DNA from: Desulfovibrio sp. Dsv1 | Lineage (GTDB): Bacteria; Desulfobacterota; Desulfovibrionia; Desulfovibrionales; Desulfovibrionaceae | Length of the DNA: 13,909 nucleotides | Direction: 5' to 3' | Assembly (NCBI GenBank): GCA_000403945.1 | Contig: APFI01000283.1 | Location: 1 to 13,909 of the forward strand | In this document: positions 1 through 6,670 of the stretch, piece by piece | How positions within the stretch are numbered: position 1 is the stretch's first letter | Layout: the number at the start of each line of letters is the position of its first letter | Made by a program: the position numbers and the translations under genes | Notes under the pieces: model-generated | What the model saw: the letters and a program-made list of their open reading frames with translations, nothing else | Told to the model about the DNA's origin: nothing | Database searches by the model: none

Positions 1-206
1 GCTCACTGAACCGGATGACCCCGGAAGGATGCCGTGAAAAGAATAAACCCTTTTACCCAGCAGGAAATGCTAACCTAAACATAGCATCCTCCTGACGAGG
101 TAGGGTCAACCCATGGTGCCTCTTTTGTTTTGTCTGCTTGCGGTTGCCCTTTTTTAACGGATCAAAAGGAGCTTTGCTCGCATATGTATAGCTGAAAGCT
201 TTCTGG
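1..206. other. Gene-free left edge, possible structured RNA or 3' UTR
   Basis: I recognise no gene here. The stretch can fold: ATGCTA and TAGCAT (about 66-71 and 81-86), flanked by AGGA and TCCT, form a hairpin with one bulged A. It is followed directly by a plus-strand terminator at 207-234, so some plus-strand transcript probably ends here. That transcript could be a small RNA or the 3' end of a gene lying left of the window. A reading frame open from the left edge ends at a TGA at 93-95, but its product resembles nothing I know. Tests against tmRNA, RNase P RNA, SRP RNA and common riboswitch consensus sequences from memory found no match. Confidence 0.3.
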
Positions 207-234
207 AACCTCCCGCCAGGCGGGAGGTTTTCTT
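207..234 (+). terminator. Intrinsic terminator, plus strand
   Basis: The arms AACCTCCCGCC (207-217) and GGCGGGAGGTT (219-229) are perfect reverse complements. They are followed by TTTTCTT on the plus strand. The mirror strand has no T-run, so it acts on rightward transcription. The gene it serves lies upstream of or within 1-206. Confidence 0.75.
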
Positions 235-238
235 AGAC

Positions 239-270
239 AAAAACGCGGCACCCGTTTTCCGGACGCCGCG
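239..270 (-). terminator. Intrinsic terminator, minus strand
   Basis: Read on the minus strand, CGCGGCGTCCG pairs with CGGGTGCCGCG through 11 pairs, two of them G-U, around a GAAAA loop. TTTTT follows (plus-strand 239-243). It lies about 75 nt beyond the stop of the DVU0772-like gene and probably ends that transcript. It faces the plus-strand terminator at 207-234, with about 5 nt between them. Confidence 0.75.
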
Positions 271-343
271 CGACATACCTGCAGTTGCTGAAAATGGTCC
301 GTTCTCAGGCAGATTACCTTTAAGGCGGTCGAGCGAAATGGCT

Positions 344-688
344 CTATTGCCCCAACTCGCTTTTCAGCCAATCCTTGATTTTCGGCGTGGGTTCGCTGAT
401 GCCGCGCCATGTGCCGTGGGCCTGCCGATAATCCGACAGCAGATCGTCCGGCAAAGGCACGCTGATCAGGTCGTCGGCCCGCTCGGAATTGCGCCGCACC
501 AGACGCACCACTGGAGGATCCTGCCAGCTGTCCACCACAAAATAATGGGCCACGTCCTCCTTGGAGCGCACCGGCGGATATTCGGCATGCCAGTCATTGT
601 TCCCCCATTCCAGGTACATGGTGACCGCGTGCTCCGGCGTGAGATTCCAATCTATATCATAGAGCGCAAAATCCTTCAGATTCGGCAT
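344..688 (-). CDS. Small conserved protein, DVU0772-like
   Basis: This encodes 114 aa of unknown function. The sequence (LYDIDWNLTPEHAVTMYLEW near the N-terminus, later VVRLVRRNSE) resembles a small conserved Desulfovibrio family that I know as DVU0772-like; the match is from memory. It has many Trp, Asp and aromatic residues, no signal peptide, no membrane segment and no cysteine motif, so it is probably a soluble cytoplasmic protein. The ATG at 688 is chosen because GGAGG lies 6 nt before it; the in-frame TTG at 721 has no such site. The gene lies 75 nt downstream of the large TPR gene. A perfect 12-bp-arm palindrome sits 25-51 nt before the start, which suggests separate control. The terminator at 239-270 ends the unit. 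Confidence 0.8.
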   Translation of the reverse strand: MPNLKDFALYDIDWNLTPEHAVTMYLEWGNNDWHAEYPPVRSKEDVAHYFVVDSWQDPPVVRLVRRNSERADDLISVPLPDDLLSDYRQAHGTWRGISEPTPKIKDWLKSELGQ

Positions 689-712
689 GGCTACCTCCAG
701 CGACGAGTGTCT

Positions 713-739
713 ATTTATCAATAATTCTTATTGATAAAT
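713..739. promoter_or_regulatory. Perfect 27-bp palindrome, candidate operator
   Basis: The arms ATTTATCAATAA (713-724) and TTATTGATAAAT (728-739) are exact reverse complements around a 3-bp centre, TTC. The site lies 25-51 nt upstream of the ATG at 688. On the minus strand TTGCCA, a 17-nt spacer and TATTGA could be a promoter overlapped by the palindrome, which would fit a repressor site. The hairpin lacks a GC-rich stem and a T-tail, so it is a poor terminator for the upstream gene. The regulator is unknown; the site does not match the Fur or Rex consensus that I remember. Confidence 0.5.
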
Positions 740-763
740 CTGGCAAGTCCCCCGCCGGGGCGC

Positions 764-3514
764 TCAATCCTTGCTGCGCTCCTTGAGCTGTCGCCGCACC
801 TCGCGCTCGTTTTCGGCCTGCTGAGCGCGACGGGTCTTTTCCGCCTCAGCCGCGCGCTGCCTGCGGATGCGCTCCAGTCGCATCTGCTGGGCCTTTTCCC
901 GCTGCTCACGGGCCTGCTCCAGAAGTTTTTCCCGCTTGCGGTCAAAGACCAGAGTGGTGTGCAACGCCCCGACGCCAATGGCGATAATGGTGATGATAAC
1001 CGCCAGAACCTTTTGTATGGACCACTGGTTTTCGCCCAGCAGGTTTTTGAGCCAGCCCAAGTGCAGGCTGTCACCCCAGAAAACCACAATGGGCACGCCG
1101 AGGAAACAGAGCAGCAGACCCACGATTTCCACCCAGATGAAGGTCTTGACCATGGTCAGGCCGAAAAGCGTGCCGTCGCGCACCATACGCAGAAACTTGA
1201 GGCGCTTTTTCAGATTGCGCAGCAATTCGTTGATCCGGGGCATGATGGACTGGGCGCGCTTGAAAGTTTCAGCCTCATTGAAATTGCAGGCGAAAGCCCA
1301 GTTGATGATGCCCGCGCTCTCGTTGAAATCGCTGCTGAAGTCGCGCAACACCGAAGGGAAGGGAAACCAGGAGGCTTCGTCGCGAATTTCCTGAAGCACG
1401 TCCAGATAATACCTGTAGCGGTTTCTCAGTTCCTCCACCTCGCGCTCGATGCTCTCTTCCAGTTCCTTTTCCAGAAGAGGACGCTGTTCCACCACATGAA
1501 GAAAAGCCAGATAGTTGTTGATGTTGCTCAGCGCCTCCAGTGTGTGAATCTTGCGCCCGAGGTTCAACTGCGCCGGATGGTCCGCCGGGAACCAGTCGTT
1601 GAGCCGCGCCTCCATGCCGTTGATCTTGGCCCGCTCGTCCTCGGCGTTCTTCTTAGCCTCGGCCCAGAGAGCATAGAGCGAGGAAAGAATCAGCAGTCGT
1701 CCACGCTCCAAGGCCGGGTCGATGAGCACGCGGTTGAAATAGGGCGGATTCTCGCGGACCAGATTGGTGATCTGCTCCAGCACCTGCTCGGCGAAACCCA
1801 TTTTGACCCGGCAGACAATGCCCCGGTACTGCACGTCACGCCACTGGGGCATGACCCGCCAGACCTGGGAGTACTGTTCGATGGCCGTGCTATACTGGCC
1901 CTGCTCTTCCGAAAGCCGGGCCTGAAGGTATTCGTTCCAAGCCTGAAGCGAGGGGGTCGGGGTCAGGCTAGCCGCTTCGCGAAAGCAGACCGAGGCATGG
2001 CTGAAATCATTCCGCTGGATGAACAGAAAGGCCTGCACCATGCGCAAACGCGGATCGCGCTGATGACGCGTGATGCTCTGAGCCACTTTTTTCCCCAGAT
2101 CAGGCAGTTCGTCGGGCGTGGCCCTAGACAGCTGGTCCAGCAAATCCCATGCCGGGCTGTCATCGCGGGTGTTTTTTTCCTCGTCCGGGTCCGGTTCGCG
2201 CAGGCGATAGAGCCAGTGCCGGGGGACATTGCGCAACTGGCTCGGCCCGTTGATGTCCAGCACGGCCTGCATCAATACGGCCGCGTCGTCCTTGCCCTCC
2301 AGCAGTTTCTCGTAGCCGTCCGTCCCCTTCTGCCCCAGCACCATCTCAATGTGGCGGAAGGCGTCGTTGATGTTCTCCAAGTCCAGGCTCGCCACTTCTT
2401 CCCAGGTTTCCGGCCGGCTGGGGAAATAGGTGCGCGTGGGGCACTCCGCCGCCGTATGGCTGGGAATGCCACAATAAAAGCACCCCCCGGCCCCGGTGCT
2501 GCCCGCCGTAAGCTGCCCGGCCATGAGCAAAGGAATGGAGCGGACGCTGATGCTGTTTTCGTCCAGCAGCACGTTGCACCAGCTGTCCATGCTGGTCTGT
2601 TCGCCGCTAAAGCGCAGATCGCGCACTGTGAAGCCCTCGCCCAGCAGATAAGCGTTGCGGTAGCTGATGTACGGAAAATCCGGCATCAGATTGTCCCACT
2701 GCAGGCCGATTTTTTTGGGCAGGTCCGTGTTGAAATTGAGATTGTTGCGGTTGGCCACCACGCAGACGCAGGGCCAGCAGGTACCGGGCTCGTTGTTCTC
2801 CTTGTCGAAGCTGCGCAGATAGTCGCGCAGAAAGGTGCGCAGCATCAGCAGATTGTCCACGGATACCATGACAAAGGTTTCGTGCGCGATGGACTTGATC
2901 TTGTGTTTTTGCAGCATCACCTCGATGCGCTTGAACATAGCGCTCCAACCGCTCTGAAAGGCCTTGTCCAGAGGGCTGCCCAGAGGATGCAGAATGGCAA
3001 ACCATGCCTGGGTGGAGGAATACGGCATGCGCACGTCCACCATCGGCGTGGCCCAGTCCACAGAGGCCATGCCCTGACGGGGCGGACGGCTTTCAAAGGA
3101 AATGCCTGGCAGGGCGTTCCGTCCTTCCCGGCTCTTGGGATGCACCCAGACTTCCAGACTGTCCCGGACCAGCATCTGCTGGGCCTGCAACGCGCCGTCC
3201 AAGGAAAGACTGGCTGTACGCTTGCTGCTCAGTTGCAGACGGCCCGGAAAAAGTTCAATGCTGACGGCCAGTTCATTAAAATTGCCCCAAACCATAAGCC
3301 GGGCCAGGGCCAGAAAGACGTCATCGGTAAAAAAAAACCAGAGCGCCTGTTCGTGCTCCTCGCCCACCAGCATGCCGCCGTAGTTGAGCAGGGTCTGGCT
3401 TACCGCCGGGGTAAGATTGTTGTGCCAGCAGACCCAGAGCACATGGCCCATGGTGCTCATGTGCACATCTTTGCCCTCAGGCAGGCGGGACAGAAGCTGC
3501 GATAACTGCGCCAT
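764..3514 (-). CDS. Membrane-anchored TPR protein with a CCHC zinc knuckle
   Basis: This encodes 916 aa; I do not recognise the family. In order: an N-terminal region without known motifs (1-340); a zinc knuckle C345-x2-C348-x4-H353-x4-C358; TPR-like helical repeats (about 487-590) with tandem motifs such as FSHASVCFREAASLTP and YSTAIEQYSQVW; a long charged helical part (about 610-725); two membrane segments (about 791-812 and 836-857); and a basic, Arg/Glu/Gln-rich coiled-coil tail (858-916). Short hydrophobic hairpins of this kind usually leave both ends in the cytoplasm. The architecture suggests a scaffold, possibly nucleic-acid binding; that is inference. The ATG at 3514 is preceded by AGGA, but about 13 nt away, and an adjacent in-frame TTG at 3517 is an alternative. 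A minus-strand promoter lies at 3551-3580. Confidence 0.85.
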   Translation of the reverse strand: MAQLSQLLSRLPEGKDVHMSTMGHVLWVCWHNNLTPAVSQTLLNYGGMLVGEEHEQALWFFFTDDVFLALARLMVWGNFNELAVSIELFPGRLQLSSKRTASLSLDGALQAQQMLVRDSLEVWVHPKSREGRNALPGISFESRPPRQGMASVDWATPMVDVRMPYSSTQAWFAILHPLGSPLDKAFQSGWSAMFKRIEVMLQKHKIKSIAHETFVMVSVDNLLMLRTFLRDYLRSFDKENNEPGTCWPCVCVVANRNNLNFNTDLPKKIGLQWDNLMPDFPYISYRNAYLLGEGFTVRDLRFSGEQTSMDSWCNVLLDENSISVRSIPLLMAGQLTAGSTGAGGCFYCGIPSHTAAECPTRTYFPSRPETWEEVASLDLENINDAFRHIEMVLGQKGTDGYEKLLEGKDDAAVLMQAVLDINGPSQLRNVPRHWLYRLREPDPDEEKNTRDDSPAWDLLDQLSRATPDELPDLGKKVAQSITRHQRDPRLRMVQAFLFIQRNDFSHASVCFREAASLTPTPSLQAWNEYLQARLSEEQGQYSTAIEQYSQVWRVMPQWRDVQYRGIVCRVKMGFAEQVLEQITNLVRENPPYFNRVLIDPALERGRLLILSSLYALWAEAKKNAEDERAKINGMEARLNDWFPADHPAQLNLGRKIHTLEALSNINNYLAFLHVVEQRPLLEKELEESIEREVEELRNRYRYYLDVLQEIRDEASWFPFPSVLRDFSSDFNESAGIINWAFACNFNEAETFKRAQSIMPRINELLRNLKKRLKFLRMVRDGTLFGLTMVKTFIWVEIVGLLLCFLGVPIVVFWGDSLHLGWLKNLLGENQWSIQKVLAVIITIIAIGVGALHTTLVFDRKREKLLEQAREQREKAQQMRLERIRRQRAAEAEKTRRAQQAENEREVRRQLKERSKD

Positions 3515-3529
3515 CAATCAATAAAGTCC

Positions 3530-3558
3530 TTTATGAGCGGAAGGTCTGCATATATACT
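3530..3558 (+). promoter_or_regulatory. Candidate promoter of the moaE-like gene
   Basis: TATACT (3553-3558) is a good -10 box, 36 nt before the ATG at 3595. The hexamer 17 nt upstream, TTTATG (3530-3535), is a weak -35. The -10 shares bases with the -10 of the divergent TPR gene promoter, so the two may compete for RNA polymerase. Confidence 0.4.
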
Positions 3559-3580
3559 GAGCAAGCCAATATTCTTTCAA
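3551..3580 (-). promoter_or_regulatory. Candidate promoter of the TPR gene
   Basis: On the minus strand TTGAAA (3580-3575) is followed after 18 nt by TATATA (3556-3551). This is a good sigma-70-type match, lying 37 nt before the ATG at 3514. It overlaps the -10 of the opposing moaE promoter. Confidence 0.5.
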
Positions 3581-3594
3581 CCAAGGCGGTCCCT

Positions 3595-3960
3595 ATGGAT
3601 ATTAACAAAACTCTCCAGGAACTCAAAGCCCGCCCCGGCTTCACCGAGCATGTGGGCATGATGCTCGTGCACAACGGCGTGGTGCGCGGCTGGTCCCGCA
3701 AGGACCATGCGCCAGTCAGCGCCGTGCGCGTCAGCCACGACAACGCGAAAATGTGCGAAATCTGCCGTGAGATGGAACAGCGCCCCGGCATTTTCGCCAT
3801 TGTGGCCCAGACGGAGGAGGGCATGCTCAAGCCCGGCGACGATATGCTCTTTCTGGTGGTGGCCGGGGACATCCGCGAGCACGTCACGGCGACCTTAGCC
3901 GAACTGCTGAACCGGATCAAGGCCGAAGCCGTCATCAAGCAGGAGTGCCACGATGCCTGA
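3595..3960 (+). CDS. moaE: MoaE-like molybdopterin synthase large subunit
   Basis: This encodes 121 aa. MoaE is the catalytic subunit of molybdopterin synthase, which works with thiocarboxylated MoaD to put the dithiolene sulfurs into the molybdenum cofactor in the cytoplasm. Family-like parts are VHNGVVRGWSR (25-35), a GDDMLFLVVAGDIREHV segment (81-97) and a C-terminal RIKAEAVIKQE. The lysines K109 and K115 lie where the family has its two active-site lysines, but are 6 apart where E. coli MoaE has 7. The usual His-Arg-x-Gly motif is not clear. It is a divergent member or a close relative. The ATG at 3595 has AAGGCGG about 7 nt before it. No moaD, moaA or moaC lies beside it. Sulfate reducers use the pterin cofactor in formate dehydrogenases, which fits. 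Confidence 0.65.
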   Translation: MDINKTLQELKARPGFTEHVGMMLVHNGVVRGWSRKDHAPVSAVRVSHDNAKMCEICREMEQRPGIFAIVAQTEEGMLKPGDDMLFLVVAGDIREHVTATLAELLNRIKAEAVIKQECHDA

Positions 3961-3989
3961 GGTCGAGCATTTTTCCCTCTTCTTGCCTT

Positions 3990-4033
3990 ATCGGCCGCTT
4001 GCGCCTGGGTTATTAGCCGGATGGGCCGATTTT
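3990..4033 (+). terminator. Candidate terminator of moaE
   Basis: ATCGGCC (3990-3996) pairs with GGCCGAT (4024-4030), followed by TTTTC. The loop is long (27 nt) but can fold further. It lies 30 nt beyond the moaE stop. Confidence 0.4.
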
Positions 4034-4132
4034 CGGTCTTTATCCTGATGAGAGAAGCCGTCGCTCCTGGCCGCAAACCGATAATAAAGCACGATGACAA
4101 GCGCCGCGCCGGGTTAACTTGCGATTGAAAGA

Positions 4133-4159
4133 ACATACATTTCATACGGTATGTTTTTT
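4133..4159 (+). terminator. Weak hairpin with T-run, first of a tandem pair
   Basis: ACATAC (4133-4138) pairs with GTATGT (4149-4154), followed by TTTTTT on the plus strand. The stem is short and AT-rich. A shorter alternative, CATAC with GTATG, is also possible. It lies directly before the stronger terminator at 4161-4195. Confidence 0.35.
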
Positions 4160-4160
4160 G

Positions 4161-4195
4161 ACGCGCTCCGTAATAAACAGCGGAGCGCGTTTTTT
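4161..4195 (+). terminator. Strong intrinsic terminator, plus strand
   Basis: ACGCGCTCCG (4161-4170) and CGGAGCGCGT (4181-4190) form a perfect 10-bp stem around TAATAAACAG. TTTTT follows. It stops rightward transcription, 200 nt after moaE, before it runs into the oppositely directed flx-hdr operon. Confidence 0.75.
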
Positions 4196-4270
4196 GGGAT
4201 AAAAAACGGCCGCCGGAGGTTGTCCTACGACTTTGGCTTCCAGGCATTCGATTGTGTTCGCAGACAAGGC

Positions 4271-4323
4271 AAAAAGCGGCCCGGCACGGAAGCGTAGCCA
4301 TCTACGCGACCGAACCGGGCCGC
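4271..4323 (-). terminator. Terminator of the flx-hdr operon
   Basis: On the minus strand GCGGCCCGG pairs with CCGGGCCGC, followed by TTTTT (plus-strand 4275-4271). Inside the loop a second hairpin, GCGTAG with CTACGC (4292-4297, 4302-4307), extends the fold. It begins about 38 nt beyond the flxA stop. No other clear terminator lies between hdrC and this point, which supports one transcript for hdrC to flxA. Confidence 0.8.
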
Positions 4324-4360
4324 ACGGTTTAACGCCGCCAGCGGGCAAAAGGCCGGATGC

Positions 4361-5584
4361 CTACAGTTCGGGCGGCAGCTCCTGCAGCTCCTTCCAGGTA
4401 AACACCGGCCCGTCCACGCAGACATAGCGGCCGCCGATATTGCAGCGTCCGCAGATGCCGATGCCGCATTTCATGCGTTTTTCCAGAGTGGTGACGACGT
4501 TCTCCGGAGCGAAGTTCAGCTTTTGCAGCGCCTGCACCGTGAACTTGATCATCACCGGAGGCCCGCAGAGTACGGCCACGCAATTGGCCGGATCGGGATT
4601 TAGCTCCAGCAGCACGTTGGGGATCAGGCCCACCTTGTGCTCCCAGCCCTCAAAGGGGGCGTCGATGCACAGGATGCAGTCCAGATCGGGGCGGCGCAGC
4701 CAGTCCTCCAGCTCATAGCTGAAGGCCATGTCGCGGGGCGTACGCGCGCCGTAGAGCAGGCTGATCTTGCCGTAATCCGCCTTGCGTTCCAGCAGATGCA
4801 GCATGATGGTGCGGATGGGGGCCATGCCGATGCCGCCGCCCACAAAGAAGACGTCCTTGCCCTTCCAGTCGTTGTAGGGGAAGAAGTTGCCCAAGGGGGC
4901 GCGCACGCCCACCTTGTCGCCGGGCGACAGACGGTGGATGGCGGCGGTCACTTCACCGGCCTGCATGACCGAGAATTGCAGATAGTCCTTCATGGACGGC
5001 GGGGAATTGATGACAAAGGTGGCTTCGCCCGCGCCGAACACCGAAAGCTGGCCGACTTGGCCCGGCTCGTGGCTGAAGGATTTCATATCCCCGGCGTTGT
5101 CCAGGATCACCCGCAGGGTCGTGATGTTTCCGGTTTCCCGGATGACCTCGGCCACGGTGGCGGGCATGGGTTTGTAGGGATTGCCCCGAGGCATGGGCCG
5201 GGGCGAGATTTCCCGCAGCATGCCCTTGCCCTTGGCGGCTTTGGGAGCTGCGGCGGGTTTAGTCTCAATCTTGGGGGCCTCGGGATCCGGATCCGCGCCG
5301 GGCGTTTTCACTGTGGCGGGCGCGGCGCTTTCCCTGACGGCCAGTTTGCCTTCTTCCCGGATCACGGGAGCGTGCTCCTCATGCGCCACAAGCTCCGCGT
5401 CCGGGCGCACGGCCGGTGAAACCGCCTGGGCGGCCACGGGCACTTCGGCGGCCCGGGGCTTGGGCGCAACGTCCTTTTTGGGCGCGGCGGCCTTGGGAGC
5501 TTGCTTGGGCGCGGTTTGGGGAGCGGCCTTGGGGGCCGCCTTGGATGCGGTTTTGGTTTTGCCGGAAGTTTTCTTGGTAGCCAT
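4361..5584 (-). CDS. flxA: FlxA, FAD/NAD-binding and [2Fe-2S] subunit of the Flx-Hdr complex
   Basis: This encodes 407 aa. FlxA is the NADH-oxidising entry subunit of the Flx-Hdr complex; it passes electrons towards FlxB/C/D and HdrA. Residues 1 to about 125 are a low-complexity tail rich in Lys, Ala and Pro (for example KAAPKAAPQTAPKQAPKAAA). The core follows: a ferredoxin-reductase-type FAD domain (about 140-240), a nucleotide-binding fold with FFVGGGIGMAP (246-256), and a C-terminal iron-sulfur motif C373-x4-C378-x2-C381-x7-C389, as in dihydroorotate dehydrogenase electron-transfer and AsrB-type proteins. The ATG at 5584 has AGAGGAGC about 6 nt before it. An in-frame ATG at 5221, giving a start at M122, would remove the tail. 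It lies 12 nt after flxB and is the last gene of the operon. Confidence 0.88.
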   Translation of the reverse strand: MATKKTSGKTKTASKAAPKAAPQTAPKQAPKAAAPKKDVAPKPRAAEVPVAAQAVSPAVRPDAELVAHEEHAPVIREEGKLAVRESAAPATVKTPGADPDPEAPKIETKPAAAPKAAKGKGMLREISPRPMPRGNPYKPMPATVAEVIRETGNITTLRVILDNAGDMKSFSHEPGQVGQLSVFGAGEATFVINSPPSMKDYLQFSVMQAGEVTAAIHRLSPGDKVGVRAPLGNFFPYNDWKGKDVFFVGGGIGMAPIRTIMLHLLERKADYGKISLLYGARTPRDMAFSYELEDWLRRPDLDCILCIDAPFEGWEHKVGLIPNVLLELNPDPANCVAVLCGPPVMIKFTVQALQKLNFAPENVVTTLEKRMKCGIGICGRCNIGGRYVCVDGPVFTWKELQELPPEL

Positions 5585-5596
5585 GCGTCAGCTCCT

Positions 5597-6670
5597 CTAC
5601 TCGGCGGTGGCCTGGTCTGCGTTGAGCGCGGCGAGCACTATGGCGCGGATATCCAGGCAAACGGGGCAGTTGCTGATGCAGCGGCCGCAGCCGTTGCAGG
5701 AGAACGCCCCCCAGTTTTCAGGATAGGTGGAGAACTTGTGCGACACGCGGTTGCGCATGCGGAAAGCCTTGAGCATGCGCGGGTTGTGGCCGCTGGCCTC
5801 GCGGGTGAACAACGAGGACATGCAGTTGTCCCAGCTGCGCAGGCGGCGTCCGCCTTTTTCGCTCAGGCCCTCACCTTCGTCCGTGATGCTGAAGCAGTAA
5901 CAGGTGGGGCAGAAGTAGGTGCATGCCCCGCAGGACAGGCAACGGTCGGTCCAGCTCTGCCAGAACTCCGTGTCGGTGAACAGGGCCGCCAGTTTTTTCG
6001 GCGCGCCCTTGATGTTCGGCGCGGGCTCCAGCGTGACCCAGGCGGCCTTGCGCGCGGCTTCGGCCAGGGGGAACTGTTCCGCGCCGTCGGGCAGGCTGGA
6101 GGCCGCCAGCAGTTCCTCGCCCTTGGGCGTCACGGCCTGGAGCACGTAGCCGCCTTCCACTTCGGTCATCAGCACGTCCGACCCCTCGGGGGAAGAGGGG
6201 CCGCCGCCCATCCAGTGGCAGAAACAGGTGTTGCAGCCGCTAGGGCAGGTGATGGTGACCACCGTGAGCGCCTCGCGCCGGGCTTTGTAATAGGGGTCGG
6301 CAAAGGGGCCTTCCAGATAGGGCCGGTCCAGCACGGAAAAGCCGCGCGCGTCGCAGGGGCGGCAGGCAAAGACCACCGTGGGCTGGACCTCAATGCCGTC
6401 GTCCAGGCTCATGGTCACGCGCTCGGGATTTTCCGGGTCCTTGCTTTTTTTATAGCGCACCAGGGTTTCACACTGGGGCAGCACTGCGGCCTTGGGCGGC
6501 ACGGTGGCTTTTTCCAGGGTGAAGGGCATGCCCTGGCTCCACGGCTCGAAGACCACGGAGCGCTTGTTGGCCGGTTTTTCCACCGGCACAAGCACGCGCC
6601 GACCGTTTTGCGAGAGGAAGGCCAGAAGGCCGGGCAAGCCGTCGGATGTGACAAAGCGGGTCATGCTCAT
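5597..6670 (-). CDS. flxB: FlxB, iron-sulfur subunit of the Flx-Hdr complex
   Basis: This encodes 357 aa. It resembles the AsrA/hydrogenase-beta type of electron-transfer proteins and is expected to relay electrons between FlxA and FlxC/D in the cytoplasm. The N-terminal two thirds carry conserved-looking cysteine clusters, including ARPCDARGFSVLDRPYLEGP and TCPSGCNTCFCHW. Two [4Fe-4S] motifs follow: C244-x2-C247-x2-C250-x3-C254-P and C325-x2-C328-x2-C331-x3-C335-P, each with an extra downstream cysteine (C257, C338). The ATG at 6670 overlaps the flxCD stop as ATGA, so translation is probably coupled. GAGAGGG lies about 7 nt before it. A second ATG at 6664 is possible. The symbol follows the published Flx naming; the B versus C assignment rests on motif layout. 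Confidence 0.82.
   Translation of the reverse strand: MSMTRFVTSDGLPGLLAFLSQNGRRVLVPVEKPANKRSVVFEPWSQGMPFTLEKATVPPKAAVLPQCETLVRYKKSKDPENPERVTMSLDDGIEVQPTVVFACRPCDARGFSVLDRPYLEGPFADPYYKARREALTVVTITCPSGCNTCFCHWMGGGPSSPEGSDVLMTEVEGGYVLQAVTPKGEELLAASSLPDGAEQFPLAEAARKAAWVTLEPAPNIKGAPKKLAALFTDTEFWQSWTDRCLSCGACTYFCPTCYCFSITDEGEGLSEKGGRRLRSWDNCMSSLFTREASGHNPRMLKAFRMRNRVSHKFSTYPENWGAFSCNGCGRCISNCPVCLDIRAIVLAALNADQATAE

Noticed and set aside
9..35. CCGGAAGG resembling the SRP RNA domain IV tetraloop region
   Set aside because: The conserved internal-loop bases on both sides (CAGG and AGCAG) are missing.
3..95. Open frame from the left edge to a TGA at 93-95
   Set aside because: About 30 residues without a recognisable motif; it could be the C-terminus of a gene left of the window, but nothing here supports that.
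92..99. CTGACGAG, like a hammerhead ribozyme core
   Set aside because: No matching GAAA segment or closing helices are found nearby.
731..3505. A 924-codon open frame on the plus strand, nearly as long as the TPR gene
   Set aside because: Its product is rich in His, Gln, Arg and Pro without recognisable domains, as expected for the antisense shadow of a GC-rich gene. The minus frame has TPR-like repeats, membrane segments, a zinc knuckle and a promoter.
3953..4048. A 31-codon frame overlapping the moaE stop, with AGGAG 7 nt before its ATG
   Set aside because: It runs through the candidate moaE terminator and its product has no recognisable feature. The start signal is good, so ribosome profiling could revive it.
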